Of a DNA stretch of 64,000 nucleotides, positions 54,586-64,000 are shown in pieces (the stretch's first letter is position 1; each line of letters starts with the position of its first letter). Origin of the DNA: Sedimentisphaerales bacterium (GTDB lineage: Bacteria > Planctomycetota > Phycisphaerae > Sedimentisphaerales > SM23-30); contig JANQJS010000049.1 in assembly GCA_028281535.1 (NCBI GenBank), forward strand, positions 62,001 to 126,000, given 5' to 3'. Both the position numbers and the translations under genes were made by a program. The notes beneath the pieces were generated by a model. That model saw only the letters and a list, made by a program, of their open reading frames with translations. It was not told the DNA's origin and did no database searches.

Positions 54586-56178
54586 ATGCGAACTTTGAGA
54601 TTACAGATTTGTTTGGTTGGGATTCTGGCATTTTTGCTGTCATCTTTTACTGGCTGTAAGAATGAACCGGATTCCATGGGACGCTATCGTGCGACGCCAG
54701 TGACGAATATCATTTTGGATAGCCTGGGGGTGGTTGATGAGGAGCCTGATGTTTTTGCCGGTGCCCGTGATCCAATGCCAAAAGATTTAAGGCCTCAGCC
54801 TCAGGAGTATTTAATTCAATCGGGTGATTTTCTTCGAATTCGAATTTTTGAATTGTTCAGTGCTGGCATCCAGTGGGAAGATAATTTGATCGTTAATGAT
54901 ACGGGACGAATTACATTGCCAGTGGTTGGTTCATTGATTGCTAAAGATCTGACTGAACTTGAATTGACAGAAGCCATCGAAAATTTATTGGTTCCTGATA
55001 TTATTCGTGATCCACAGGTTGGCGTTGTTGTTGTTCAGCCTCAACAGAAGATCTTTACGATTCAGGGGAACATTAATGGGCCAGGGTCATATCAACTAAC
55101 GGGTGCAGATTTCAGAATTTCCAAGGCGTTTGCTTTTGCAGGAGGTATTCCTCCACTTAATTCTGACTATGCTTATGTTATTCGAACTCTGGATGAAGAT
55201 GAGCTTTATGAGCGAAGCATGTCTGAGCAGGATAATATGTTTGTACCTGTTGAGGGTGATCTGCAATTAGAGCCGCCATTTTCACAACCTGGTTCGATGG
55301 ATAATTCTGAAGCATTAGAGCCGGTTGATCAAGAACAAGAATTACTGGATAGTGTGGCTCCAATGGTGCTGCTTGGTTCATTTGAATCTGGCAATACCCC
55401 GTCATCTGATTCGATGGTGACATTGGATATTTTTGAAGAACTAGACAAAGCTGAGCGAGCACGTAACGCTCAAGATGCTTTTGTTGAAGACGAGACAGAT
55501 GTCGAATCTGCCAATCCGCAATTGAACTCAGCTCAAGATGCCGCAGGTAAAGCTGTTCGTCAGGATGGCCAATGGACTCTTGGTGGGCAGGGCAATAATG
55601 AGCTAGATAGTTTTGACGATTTTGGATTGCCATCATCACCTGACTTGCCATCGCAGCCAGGATCAGATGAATGGGGATTTGACGAATTGTCTGGGGCAGG
55701 TTTAACCCAGGAAGTTATCCGTATCAATTTGAAGAAGTTACGTAGTGGCGATCCAACTCAAAATATCGTTCTGCGTCCAGGTGATGATATTCATGTACCC
55801 GCCAATGCATCCGGATTATTTTATGTGTATGGTCAGGTATCCCGGCCGGGTCCATATAATATGAGCGGTGGTCAGAAAATGACCTTAAGGCAAGCGGTAT
55901 TAGGTACTGCAGGGCCATTATCGCCAACAGCCTGGCCGAGTCGTTGTGAAATTACTCGTCGAATTGGTGATTTTGAGGAAGTAACCGCTCGTGTTAATTT
56001 AGAGAAAATTATTGAAGGAACGGCCCCAGATTACTATATCAAGCCTGGAGATCAGATTAATATTGGCTCCCATCCTGTGGCACGTTGGATTGCCGTTATT
56101 CGACAAAGCTTTCGTGCAACCTATGGCTTCGGATTTGTATATGATCGAAACTTTGCAGATAAAGATTTCGGCAATTAA
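54586..56178 (+). CDS. Polysaccharide export lipoprotein (Wza-like) with acidic insert
   Basis: 530 residues. Signal with lipobox ending at Cys24 (SSFTGC). Poly_export domain about 75-140 (YLIQSGDFLRIRIFELFS, LPVVGSLIAKDLTELELTEA), first SLBB about 145-205 (FTIQGNINGPGSYQLTG). A low-complexity acidic segment of about 170 residues (205-375) interrupts, then a second SLBB about 385-470 (FYVYGQVSRPGPYNMSGG) and a last one to the end. It would form the outer-membrane export channel for exopolysaccharide. First gene of the operon that includes the exosortase. Confidence 0.88.
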   Translation: MRTLRLQICLVGILAFLLSSFTGCKNEPDSMGRYRATPVTNIILDSLGVVDEEPDVFAGARDPMPKDLRPQPQEYLIQSGDFLRIRIFELFSAGIQWEDNLIVNDTGRITLPVVGSLIAKDLTELELTEAIENLLVPDIIRDPQVGVVVVQPQQKIFTIQGNINGPGSYQLTGADFRISKAFAFAGGIPPLNSDYAYVIRTLDEDELYERSMSEQDNMFVPVEGDLQLEPPFSQPGSMDNSEALEPVDQEQELLDSVAPMVLLGSFESGNTPSSDSMVTLDIFEELDKAERARNAQDAFVEDETDVESANPQLNSAQDAAGKAVRQDGQWTLGGQGNNELDSFDDFGLPSSPDLPSQPGSDEWGFDELSGAGLTQEVIRINLKKLRSGDPTQNIVLRPGDDIHVPANASGLFYVYGQVSRPGPYNMSGGQKMTLRQAVLGTAGPLSPTAWPSRCEITRRIGDFEEVTARVNLEKIIEGTAPDYYIKPGDQINIGSHPVARWIAVIRQSFRATYGFGFVYDRNFADKDFGN

Positions 56179-56244
56179 TTCCACTTTGTTTCTCTAAATG
56201 ACAATCAATTTTGTATGTCAAGCGTTCAGGTTAATCTTTGATGG

Positions 56245-56286
56245 TTGTAGGGAACGTTAGGTGTACTATTATAATAGACTTGTTAA
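56245..56286 (+). promoter_or_regulatory. Possible promoter just before the exosortase start
   Basis: TATAAT at 56270-56275 with TTGTAG (56245-56250) 19 bases upstream. The exosortase ATG begins 12 bases after the -10 box and has no clear ribosome-binding site, so a leaderless or very short-leader mRNA is possible. Confidence 0.35.
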
Positions 56287-57273
56287 ATGGACAGTACTGA
56301 GCTTAAAGAAAACGGTGAAACAGGACGTTCTCAATCATCGTCATTGGAATATTCAGAGGCGGAGATCGTTTCGCGCGCTTTTCTGATTGAACGTTATTGG
56401 AAAGTTCTTATTTGTTCTATTTTTATAGCAATATTATTTCGTGAAGAGTTGATTCGGTTGGTTGAACGCTGGACATCCAGTGGCGGCAAAGAATCTCATG
56501 GTTTGATCATTCCTTTTTTTAGCCTCTATTTTCTCTACCAATCACGCGATAAACTCAAGCAGATTGTTGGCAAACCTTCCTTTTGGGGAGTGATTGTCAT
56601 GGGGTTAAGTGTTGCTGGGTATATCTATAGTTCATTCAAAGGTTTTTATTATCCTCGCCAGGTAATGCTCATAGGTATGATAGCGGGTGTGGTTTTGTTT
56701 TTAGGAGGCTGGCGCATATTTAGTGTCGTTTGGTTGCCAATTATTTACCTGATTTTTGCCATGCCATTGCCATCGCGATTATACTATATGATTACACTGC
56801 CAATGCGAAAGTTGGCTTCTGCGGTAGCGGCTTTTCTTTTGGATTTGTTGCCTAATGTTAGTTGTGAAGCGAATAATGTTGTTATTGATGGCTATTACAA
56901 GAGCGAAGTTATCCGTTTAAATGTTGCTGAAGCGTGCAGTGGTATGCGATTACTGATGGCATTTCTAGCGTTAGGGGTTGCTATGGCCTGGTTGGAACAT
57001 CGTCCAGCGATTCATAGAATTGTTTTACTTTGTAGCACCATTCCCATTGCTATTTTCTGTAATATGCTTCGTGTTCTTATTACGGGGCTTCTTTACATTT
57101 ATATGGGGCCAGATTATGCGACGGGGCTATTGCATACTTTATTAGGTATTGTGATGTTGTTTGTTGCATTTGGCTTGTATGGTTTATTAACCTGGGTGAT
57201 GCAAAACATCTATGTTGCTGAAGAAGAAGAAGAACTACTTGTGGTTAAAAGAAGAGGGGGCGCAAATGGATGA
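56287..57273 (+). CDS. Exosortase (PEP-CTERM transpeptidase/protease)
   Basis: 328 residues with about eight membrane helices. The catalytic triad is visible: Cys217 in VAEACSGMRLL, Arg262 in CNMLRVLITG and His283 in GLLHTLLGI. The N-terminal helix block with SHGLIIPFFSLYFLYQSRDKL is typical of the EpsH/exosortase family. It cleaves C-terminal PEP-CTERM signals and places the protein on the surface or in EPS. The PEP-CTERM protein at 3408 is a likely substrate. Its last eight bases overlap the EpsI-like gene. The subtype was not determined. Confidence 0.93.
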   Translation: MDSTELKENGETGRSQSSSLEYSEAEIVSRAFLIERYWKVLICSIFIAILFREELIRLVERWTSSGGKESHGLIIPFFSLYFLYQSRDKLKQIVGKPSFWGVIVMGLSVAGYIYSSFKGFYYPRQVMLIGMIAGVVLFLGGWRIFSVVWLPIIYLIFAMPLPSRLYYMITLPMRKLASAVAAFLLDLLPNVSCEANNVVIDGYYKSEVIRLNVAEACSGMRLLMAFLALGVAMAWLEHRPAIHRIVLLCSTIPIAIFCNMLRVLITGLLYIYMGPDYATGLLHTLLGIVMLFVAFGLYGLLTWVMQNIYVAEEEEELLVVKRRGGANG

Positions 57274-58036
57274 CTGGGTGATTAAGCCGTTGAAGGCAAT
57301 TTTTCGTCAGCCTACTTTTATTGTTTGTGTTGCGTTGTTGGTATTGAGTAGTTGGGGTATACATAGTGCTGCAGATCAATTGAAGTGGCATTTTCGTAAA
57401 GAACCTGTTCCTCTAAAAAAACCTATAGATCAATTGGATGTGGCTAAATTATCTCCCTATAAACTGGTGAGGTCGATTACCATACCGGATGATATCGTTT
57501 CTGAATTGGGGACAAAGGATTACATACAGTGGAATTTAGAGAATGCCTCTTTGGAATTGGATGATCCTTTTAGGTATGTCACCGTATTTGTTACCTACTA
57601 TACGGGTAATCCAGACAAAGTACCTCATGTGCCTGATGTCTGTTATGTGGGCAGTGGTGGACTAGTCGAAGCTAAAGATAATACTGAGTTTAATATTACG
57701 GGAGTGGGAGCAAAGAACAATGTTTTGCCATTTAGATGGTTAGAAGTGCGTATGCGAGAAAATTTAGGTTACCGAAACCGTGTGGTTGGGTATTTTTTCT
57801 CTGTGAATGGTACCTATAGAAGTACGCGGCGTCAGGTACAAATGTTGCAAAATAATATACAAGATCGATATGCTTATTTTTGTAAAGTGGAGGTGTTTTT
57901 TACAGAAACCAAGAGCAAGTCACGTGATGAAGTTCTGGAGAAAATGGAACAATTTGTGCAGGTCTTTTTGCCTGTATTGCATAGCGATCATTTGCCAGAC
58001 TGGGAAGCATTAATTTCAGAAAACAATGGGTCATAA
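57266..58036 (+). CDS. EpsI-like exosortase-associated protein
   Basis: 256 residues from ATG 57266, preceded by GAGGGGG; a longer frame from 57212 lies inside the exosortase gene. One N-terminal membrane anchor (about 15-35). The extracytoplasmic domain resembles EpsI: FVTYYTGNPDKVPHVPDVCY, a YVGSGG element and LEVRM. EpsI-type proteins are encoded with, or fused to, exosortases and act with them in EPS assembly; the exact task is unknown. Overlap by eight bases indicates translational coupling. Confidence 0.85.
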   Translation: MDDWVIKPLKAIFRQPTFIVCVALLVLSSWGIHSAADQLKWHFRKEPVPLKKPIDQLDVAKLSPYKLVRSITIPDDIVSELGTKDYIQWNLENASLELDDPFRYVTVFVTYYTGNPDKVPHVPDVCYVGSGGLVEAKDNTEFNITGVGAKNNVLPFRWLEVRMRENLGYRNRVVGYFFSVNGTYRSTRRQVQMLQNNIQDRYAYFCKVEVFFTETKSKSRDEVLEKMEQFVQVFLPVLHSDHLPDWEALISENNGS

Positions 58037-58082
58037 ATTGTCTTATTGAAAATAAAGGATGGAAGATTAACAGGTAAAAGAT

Positions 58083-61000
58083 ATGGCAAAAAAACGATTA
58101 AACAAAAAGCTTGTTCTAATATTAGCCAGTTTATTTGGGATTATTTTAATTGTAGGTATTTGTGTGGCTTTTAACGCGTGGAATCGCGATCCAAAGCCAT
58201 ATAATGATAAGGCGAAACTGTTTTATCAGCAAGCGATGGAAAAAAATGCTGCCATAATAAAAACGGCTCAAGCCATTGATAATCCACAATTGGCTTATGA
58301 AAAAATGATTGAGTTGCGAGCTGAAGAAGGATCTTACGATGAACTTATAAAAGAATCTATAAGGAATTATAAAAGAGCCTGGGTTTATACGCAAGATAGC
58401 TTGTCTGATAAATGCCAAATTGGGATGGATCTCGCAGATCTCTATCATTCGACACATGAGTATCGAGGTGCTTTACAAACATGGGCCAAACTTTTGGATG
58501 TGGATGGTACCTATATCCCCGCATTGGATAAACTGGTTGATTATTATTATGTGGCTGCACAGTTGGATTCTGAGTACCAGCCGAAAGTGTTACATAATTG
58601 GACTGAATTAGAGCAGTATGTCGTAAAATGGATGAAGTTGGAGCCTGGTAAGGCAAGAAATTATCTGTTAAAGATACAGTCTGATATTCAATCTGTTAAA
58701 AATGGGGTCGATGAAAATTACCAACAAACTCTTTCTGTTGCATTAAAAGTATTGACAGATTATGAGCGTCGGATCATTCGTCTTACTCAAGAGGGTGGTA
58801 AACCTATATTGCCTGATACTGAAACGCTATTGGAAAGATTACGTTGGTTTGATTCAAGTGTTGAAGGTCGAGAGTTTGTCGAGAATGCCGGTAAGATAGA
58901 TGATGATTCGTTAAAGAATTATTCTGTTCTATTGTATCATTTGCTGGGGAAAACTTGTCAGGCCTTTGTTGATAATTTATCTGAGCCAGAACTGAAACAG
59001 CAATTTGCCACATTGGCGTTCAAATATTATCAACAAGGTAAACTTGCACATCCTGGAGATATCCAGGCGTATCGTTATTATTATGATAATTATTTATTGC
59101 CTTCAGTAGATAAGAAATATCGTGCCATACTTACTACAAATGATGTAAGTAAACAAGCTTTACTTACTGAAGCCGCAGGTGTTGCTTATGATGATGCCAT
59201 ACTCGAAGTCGATGAAATGATACAGCAGTTTCCTGATAGTTCGGATGTTTATCATTTTAAAGCTAAGTTATTAGAGTTAAATAATTTATTTACACTCAAG
59301 TTTGAGATGGACCTGTTGGATCAGATTGTCCAGCAGTATGAAAAAGCCTACCAGTTAGAACCTGATCATTTGCAATGGTCTAGGTTGTTGTCAGAAAATT
59401 ATTATCGTAGATATTTTAATTCTGTAACGCCAGATCTTAAAGATTTAACAGAGGCTTTTCGTTTGCTTCAAAATTCAATATATTCTCTGGATGTTGTGTT
59501 GGCGAAAGGGCCTCGTTATGTTGAAGTGATTAATGAAAGAATGAAGAGCTTGAAATTGCAGGTAGATGTTTCAACGTTGCTTTATGCTCGTACTGAGGAT
59601 ACTGAATTAAAGGATGAATGTATTAATGTCGCGCGGAAAAGTTATGCAGAATTGCGAGATCATTTAGGCGAAAATAATTTTCACAGCAAGATAGCATTTG
59701 GTACATTGTCTTTAGCTCAGGGGGATGTGGAAATTGCTCAGAAGAATTTTTATGAAGTTGATAATGAGCTGAAATTACAAAATGTGCTAGATGCCAATCT
59801 TTATTTGAAGCTGTTTTATGTGTTCAGGGAATCTGAAAATAAATCATTGTCGCTTCAGTATGGAAATAAGTGTATTCAGATGGGAGTTGCATCTCCTAAG
59901 ATTTTTCATGATGTGATTGAGACGTTTTTGCAAACACCATCTGGGCGTAACGCGCAGCAGTTGACACAATTAGTCGAGCTGTATGAACGGCTCTATGATA
60001 TAGAAGGGCCATTGAAAAATGATTTGTTGATTTATAAAACCCGTGCATTTCTGGGGATGGGTGAACTTGATAAGGCACGTGAAGTATTTAATCAAATTAC
60101 CGTTGATAATTTTCAGGTACAACAATTACGTGTCACCCTCCAAGGTGATGTCGAAAGTCGTGTGTCATCATTAGAGAGGCTTATCGAGAGTCATCCTGCA
60201 GATGAAGCTCTTGTTCGAGTCTTGTATGCAAAATATATGCAAGATGGTAAGCAAGATGCTTCCAAATATGATAAAGCAAGATCTGTTGTATTGCGTGCGA
60301 TAGACTCTGATCCTGAAAATATCGTATTTAAGCAAATGCTAAATGTGTTGTCTCAAGATGACCCAGGTGTTGTTGATGAAGATAGATTGCGTTTATCATT
60401 TCTTGAAAGTTTGAAGGAAATCAAAGATCCCCTCAGAAGAGATAAGCAGTTAGGTGATTACTATTTTTCTGAGGCCCTTCGGCTCGAATCGGAAAACACA
60501 GAGGCTGCTCAGTTGGCATACCAGGAAGCTGGAAAGTATTATGCGGATGTTTTTAGTTCTGACAAATCTGATCTAACTGTTTTAGAAAAAGCTTATCTGG
60601 TTAAATTAAGTTTGAAAAAAGTAGATGAAGCGAAGGAGCTATTGTCAGAATATAATCAAATGGATCCCATTGAATCCTTGAGGTTGGAAGGGCAATTACA
60701 TTTACATAATCAACAGTGGAGTCAAGCGATTGACGTCTTTCAAAGATATCTGGCAGAGCGTCCTATTTCTGTTGATGGTCATATAGGGTTGGCGACGGCT
60801 TATGAGAAAAATGGTCAACTTGAAGATGGCATTAAAGAAATAAAAGAAGCGATAAAGTTGGACAGCTCAAATATTTCTGCACAACGAAAACTATTAGTGT
60901 TGTTGCACCAAAAAAATTATAAGAAAAATGTGTCAGAAATATCCATGAGTGACATTCAATATATTGTGGGTGTTTCTCGTAATCTAGTACAGTTTCTTCC

Positions 61001-63218
61001 AAATGATGTGCAAGTTGTGAAAATAGGTTTGATATATCAATCGCTTTATAATACAAAATTAAATGACCAGTTGAAAGCGAATACGGCCCTATCTACTTCA
61101 AATCGTAAAAAAGTAAAAGACGAAATTGAGAAGAATCACAATAATATTATTAATGGCTGGGAGCAATTAGTATCTAAGAACCCTGGTGATGTGTTAAACT
61201 GGACATTATTGGTTAATGCTTACAGTCAATTTTTGACGCTTGCCGGCGAAGATGATGCTGTTATGGAAACGCATCGGTTAATAGAAAGTGTCTATCAAAG
61301 AGCAATGCAGGCTAATCCAAATTCGGATGTTTTGGTCATGAACTATGCTAAGTATAAACGATCCATAGGAATGATAGAGCAGTCTGATCAGATCATTCAA
61401 GATCTGATTGATAATTCAAGTGGAGAGAAAAAGCATAATCTTCAATTGCAATTGGCACAAATAAGTTATGACGAGAAAAACCATGAAAAAGTTAATGAGT
61501 TAGTCGATGCTGTGCTTGGCGAAGATTCTGACAATACCTTGGCGATAAAATTAAAAGCCGAAAATCTTGTTGCTCAAAACCAAATTTCTGAAGCAATATC
61601 TGTTTATCAACAGCTTCTATTAGACGCTAATGAAAAAGAAGTTGTTTTGCGAATGATTCACTTGATGTTGTTTGTTAATCGACTAGATGATGTTGAAAAA
61701 ACAATTGAGTCCGCAAGAGCTTCATTTGGTGATTTGCCAGAAATAAAGCTTAAGCAGGCTCGTCTCGAAATCCAACGGTCTAATTATGCTAATGCGGTTG
61801 CGATTGCTGATGAGATTATTGAGCAAGCACCATCTGTTTTAGAAGCATATGATCTAAAGAGTCAGGCATTAATGTATGACCAAAAAATATTTCCTGCTAT
61901 ACAAGTTGCAAAAGAACTAAGAGAACGTGTTGGGGCAGAAAGTGTTGTTGGTCGCAGTTTGTTAGCACAGCTGTATCAATTGCAGGCTCAATATGATGAT
62001 GCCATCAATGAATATCGTGCCATATTGCGGTTGACTCCTGATGCCATGGATGCACGAGATAAGCTGATGAAATTGTATCAAAGTACTGGGCAATGGCAAG
62101 AACTAGAAGCATTGAATAATGAAACGATTCAATTGTATCCAGAGGTTGTATTGTTTTATATTTCTGCTGCAAAGTCATTGTTGTCTTATGGTGATGTACT
62201 TATGAAGGGAGGGCGAACTCGACTTGCCTCTGATCAATATACAAAGTCTTTTGCCTTAGTTAAAAAAGCACTTGAGCTTAATAATAAAACTTCTTCAGAT
62301 ATTGCCCAGTCAAATGAATTGATGTGTCAGTTATTACTGAAGATGGGCCGTTTTCAAGAGGTTGTTAACATTGTTGATTCTATTGAGGCAGCTGGAGGAA
62401 TGACTTCCACCTATTATATGTTCAAAGCTTTGTCTTTAAAAGGGCTAGGAAATCAACAAGCGGCATTGGATAATTATGCGAAGGGATTAGCCTTGCCCCA
62501 GGATAACATGGTTTTTAATGCAGAATATATATCGAATATTTTGGCTGTTCAACCGGACATTGATTTGGCATTGAGTTGGGGGCAGGGGAAAATCAATGAA
62601 AATCCAAGCTGGGTATCCATGCATGAATTGATGGGGCATTTGTATCGGATTAAGGGATTGAATGAAGAAATGTTTTCTTCTTACTTGTTAGCAATACAAT
62701 ATACTCAGAATCAGTTGAAAAAGATACATTTAATGAATCGTGTTTCTGTTTATTATTTGAGTGATGGACAATTAGAGAATGCGATTGCGATTGCAGAGAA
62801 GGTGTTAGAAATCAATCCGGATCAACTTCAAGCGTTAAATAATCTTGCTTATTTTATGCTTGGTGATGAAGATCGAGTCCAACAGGCAATTCAATATGCC
62901 AAGCGTGCATATGATGCAGCAAGTACCAATCCAGATATCATGGACACATATGCATTAGCTTTAATAAAAACTGAAGCATATGCTGAGGCAGAAATTATAT
63001 TGCGGCAGGCAATTCTATTAAAAAATCGTAAAGAAAATTATGTGGGTCCTGAGTTTTATTATCATTTAGGCCAGGCATTAGAAGGAACTGGTAAACTCAG
63101 TTCCGCCCAGGATCAATTAATGTATGCATTACAGCTCTTTGAGACAAAAACAATGACGAATGAAGATAAGAAATTGAAAAAAGAAATTGAAGAGATGTTG
63201 TTAAGGATTAGTTCATAA
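58083..63218 (+). CDS. Giant TPR-repeat protein of the exosortase/EPS locus
   Basis: 1711 residues. A single N-terminal membrane helix (about 10-30) anchors a very long helical solenoid of tetratricopeptide repeats; clear examples are GHIGLATAYEKNGQLEDGIK, DAINEYRAILRLTPDA and ENAIAIAEKVLEINPDQLQALN. The family resembles the large TPR proteins (PrsT-like) found beside exosortases in PEP-CTERM loci, which are thought to scaffold EPS synthesis and export. At this length it would span tens of nanometres. It starts 47 bases after the EpsI-like gene. Confidence 0.88.
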   Translation: MAKKRLNKKLVLILASLFGIILIVGICVAFNAWNRDPKPYNDKAKLFYQQAMEKNAAIIKTAQAIDNPQLAYEKMIELRAEEGSYDELIKESIRNYKRAWVYTQDSLSDKCQIGMDLADLYHSTHEYRGALQTWAKLLDVDGTYIPALDKLVDYYYVAAQLDSEYQPKVLHNWTELEQYVVKWMKLEPGKARNYLLKIQSDIQSVKNGVDENYQQTLSVALKVLTDYERRIIRLTQEGGKPILPDTETLLERLRWFDSSVEGREFVENAGKIDDDSLKNYSVLLYHLLGKTCQAFVDNLSEPELKQQFATLAFKYYQQGKLAHPGDIQAYRYYYDNYLLPSVDKKYRAILTTNDVSKQALLTEAAGVAYDDAILEVDEMIQQFPDSSDVYHFKAKLLELNNLFTLKFEMDLLDQIVQQYEKAYQLEPDHLQWSRLLSENYYRRYFNSVTPDLKDLTEAFRLLQNSIYSLDVVLAKGPRYVEVINERMKSLKLQVDVSTLLYARTEDTELKDECINVARKSYAELRDHLGENNFHSKIAFGTLSLAQGDVEIAQKNFYEVDNELKLQNVLDANLYLKLFYVFRESENKSLSLQYGNKCIQMGVASPKIFHDVIETFLQTPSGRNAQQLTQLVELYERLYDIEGPLKNDLLIYKTRAFLGMGELDKAREVFNQITVDNFQVQQLRVTLQGDVESRVSSLERLIESHPADEALVRVLYAKYMQDGKQDASKYDKARSVVLRAIDSDPENIVFKQMLNVLSQDDPGVVDEDRLRLSFLESLKEIKDPLRRDKQLGDYYFSEALRLESENTEAAQLAYQEAGKYYADVFSSDKSDLTVLEKAYLVKLSLKKVDEAKELLSEYNQMDPIESLRLEGQLHLHNQQWSQAIDVFQRYLAERPISVDGHIGLATAYEKNGQLEDGIKEIKEAIKLDSSNISAQRKLLVLLHQKNYKKNVSEISMSDIQYIVGVSRNLVQFLPNDVQVVKIGLIYQSLYNTKLNDQLKANTALSTSNRKKVKDEIEKNHNNIINGWEQLVSKNPGDVLNWTLLVNAYSQFLTLAGEDDAVMETHRLIESVYQRAMQANPNSDVLVMNYAKYKRSIGMIEQSDQIIQDLIDNSSGEKKHNLQLQLAQISYDEKNHEKVNELVDAVLGEDSDNTLAIKLKAENLVAQNQISEAISVYQQLLLDANEKEVVLRMIHLMLFVNRLDDVEKTIESARASFGDLPEIKLKQARLEIQRSNYANAVAIADEIIEQAPSVLEAYDLKSQALMYDQKIFPAIQVAKELRERVGAESVVGRSLLAQLYQLQAQYDDAINEYRAILRLTPDAMDARDKLMKLYQSTGQWQELEALNNETIQLYPEVVLFYISAAKSLLSYGDVLMKGGRTRLASDQYTKSFALVKKALELNNKTSSDIAQSNELMCQLLLKMGRFQEVVNIVDSIEAAGGMTSTYYMFKALSLKGLGNQQAALDNYAKGLALPQDNMVFNAEYISNILAVQPDIDLALSWGQGKINENPSWVSMHELMGHLYRIKGLNEEMFSSYLLAIQYTQNQLKKIHLMNRVSVYYLSDGQLENAIAIAEKVLEINPDQLQALNNLAYFMLGDEDRVQQAIQYAKRAYDAASTNPDIMDTYALALIKTEAYAEAEIILRQAILLKNRKENYVGPEFYYHLGQALEGTGKLSSAQDQLMYALQLFETKTMTNEDKKLKKEIEEMLLRISS

Positions 63219-63276
63219 AATGAATTTGAATTATAAAACACAAAGTTGTGTTTATCTTGAGAGAGGATAGTTCGCT

Positions 63277-64000
63277 ATGAGTCAGATGATTTCAACACCA
63301 CAAAGACCTATGCCTGGGATGGCTAAACATAATCCATCTCAGAGTACACCTGCGTCTATTACGCCTAAAGAAGTCCTTGGTGTTTTAAGACGTCGCATGT
63401 GGCTGATAATTATAATTACGACCTTATTTACAATATTAGGTGGTGTTTTGTGGTTTGTCTTTAATCGGACGTCACCAGCATATACATCAACAGGCTATAT
63501 CGAATGCCCTAATCCCTACCAATCTAGTGTGTTTGATGCTGTGCCCATCTTGCCTACTCCTGGTATCATTACCCAGGAAACCCAAAGTGTTGCTAGTATT
63601 ATTTCAAGTGATAGTTTTTTGATGAAAGCATTAAGTCAACGAGAAGATATCAAGCGGACCAAATGGTTTAAGAGTTTTGGTACGGATGTTGAAAAACGAT
63701 TAGATGATTTTAAAGATAATTTCAGAGCTGTACCGCGTCGTGATACTGATTTAGTCGTTGTTAGTATGACAGCTCCAAGTCCTAAAGAAGCGATGGATAT
63801 TCTGAATGCCATACTGCTAGAATTTGAACAGCAAAATAGTAGTAACGCAAAAACAGATCTAATAAGTGATATGCAGACATTACGGGACTTAGAAAGAAAT
63901 TTTGAAGTTCAAATCAGTGTGAAAAAAGATCAGTTAAAAGATATACGACAGCGTTTTCAGGATCCTGGTTGGGAAACGGGTAATTCACCAATAATGCAGG
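63277..64000 (+). CDS. Polysaccharide chain-length/export protein (Wzz/GumC-like), partial
   Basis: 241 codons are visible before the right edge. GAGAGG lies seven bases before ATG 63277. A Pro/Ser-rich head (1-30) leads to a Wzz domain: TPKEVLGVLRRRMWLIIIIT with the first membrane helix near 45-65, then the periplasmic part (STGYIECPNPYQ, AVPRRDTDLVVVSMTAPSPK) and the start of a coiled coil (SDMQTLRDLERNFEVQIS). It sets polymer length and links to the export lipoprotein at 54586. Any C-terminal tyrosine kinase domain lies outside the window. Confidence 0.9.
   Translation, partial: MSQMISTPQRPMPGMAKHNPSQSTPASITPKEVLGVLRRRMWLIIIITTLFTILGGVLWFVFNRTSPAYTSTGYIECPNPYQSSVFDAVPILPTPGIITQETQSVASIISSDSFLMKALSQREDIKRTKWFKSFGTDVEKRLDDFKDNFRAVPRRDTDLVVVSMTAPSPKEAMDILNAILLEFEQQNSSNAKTDLISDMQTLRDLERNFEVQISVKKDQLKDIRQRFQDPGWETGNSPIMQ

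Noticed and set aside
1-64000. CRISPR arrays, insertion sequences, integrases, attC sites
   Set aside because: I looked for regularly spaced repeats, DDE/tyrosine recombinase motifs and terminal repeats and found none; repeats in the oxidase genes are protein-domain repeats.

Overview
The window looks like a chromosome segment of a Planctomycetota bacterium, most likely of the Phycisphaerae. The indicators are an ECF-type sigma factor next to a WD-repeat Ser/Thr kinase, very large secreted proteins ending in short dockerin-like repeats, a PEP-CTERM protein together with an exosortase locus, GLUG/LamG proteins, and a GntR/LacI hybrid regulator. This assignment is inference from gene content; there is no rRNA gene. 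No transposase, integrase or CRISPR array was seen.

Layout. 1-3032 (minus): sigma factor followed by a kinase cut by the left edge. 3408-11982 (plus): three secreted proteins (lamin-tail PEP-CTERM protein; C-type lectin/Kelch protein; 1906-residue multidomain protein ending in an FGE-like domain). 11983-16145: an accessory stretch with a scar of three broken gene pieces, a YggT-like protein, an HTH/AT-hook protein, a DUF6602 nuclease-like protein, an unrecognised 442-residue protein and tRNA-Pro(GGG). 16368-20510: metal homeostasis (DtxR-type regulator, feoA, feoB, a small gene with an in-frame UGA, a Fur-type regulator, a MerC-type membrane protein). 20788-24911: a DUF1963 protein, RNase P RNA, a GntR/LacI regulator and an RNase H-cupin fusion. 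24851-28562: zinc-ribbon protein, then a tightly coupled plus operon DUF167-folK-dNK-panC-panD.

28668-38045 (minus) holds two tandem copper-radical-oxidase paralogues. Each joins a galactose-oxidase/glyoxal-oxidase head to Fn3-like repeats and a cupredoxin domain. The 1700-residue copy is intact and the other carries two single-base frameshifts. 38579-48138 is mostly core genes (lgt, hypoxanthine phosphoribosyltransferase, DUF2330, AONS/KBL family, a pair of related membrane proteins, GHMP kinase, HU, a lipoprotein). 48464-48545 is a palindromic MITE-like repeat. 48722-51886 is a LamG/GLUG/dockerin protein and 52158-53897 a hybrid histidine kinase.

54586 to the right edge is an exopolysaccharide/exosortase operon: polysaccharide export lipoprotein, exosortase, EpsI-like protein, a 1711-residue TPR protein and a Wzz/GumC-like chain-length protein cut by the edge. 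It probably couples EPS export to sorting of PEP-CTERM proteins such as the one at 3408. The most unusual items are the tandem copper-oxidase/cupredoxin fusions, the rearrangement scar near 12 kb with its neighbouring accessory genes, the in-frame UGA gene after feoB, and the RNase H-cupin fusion.
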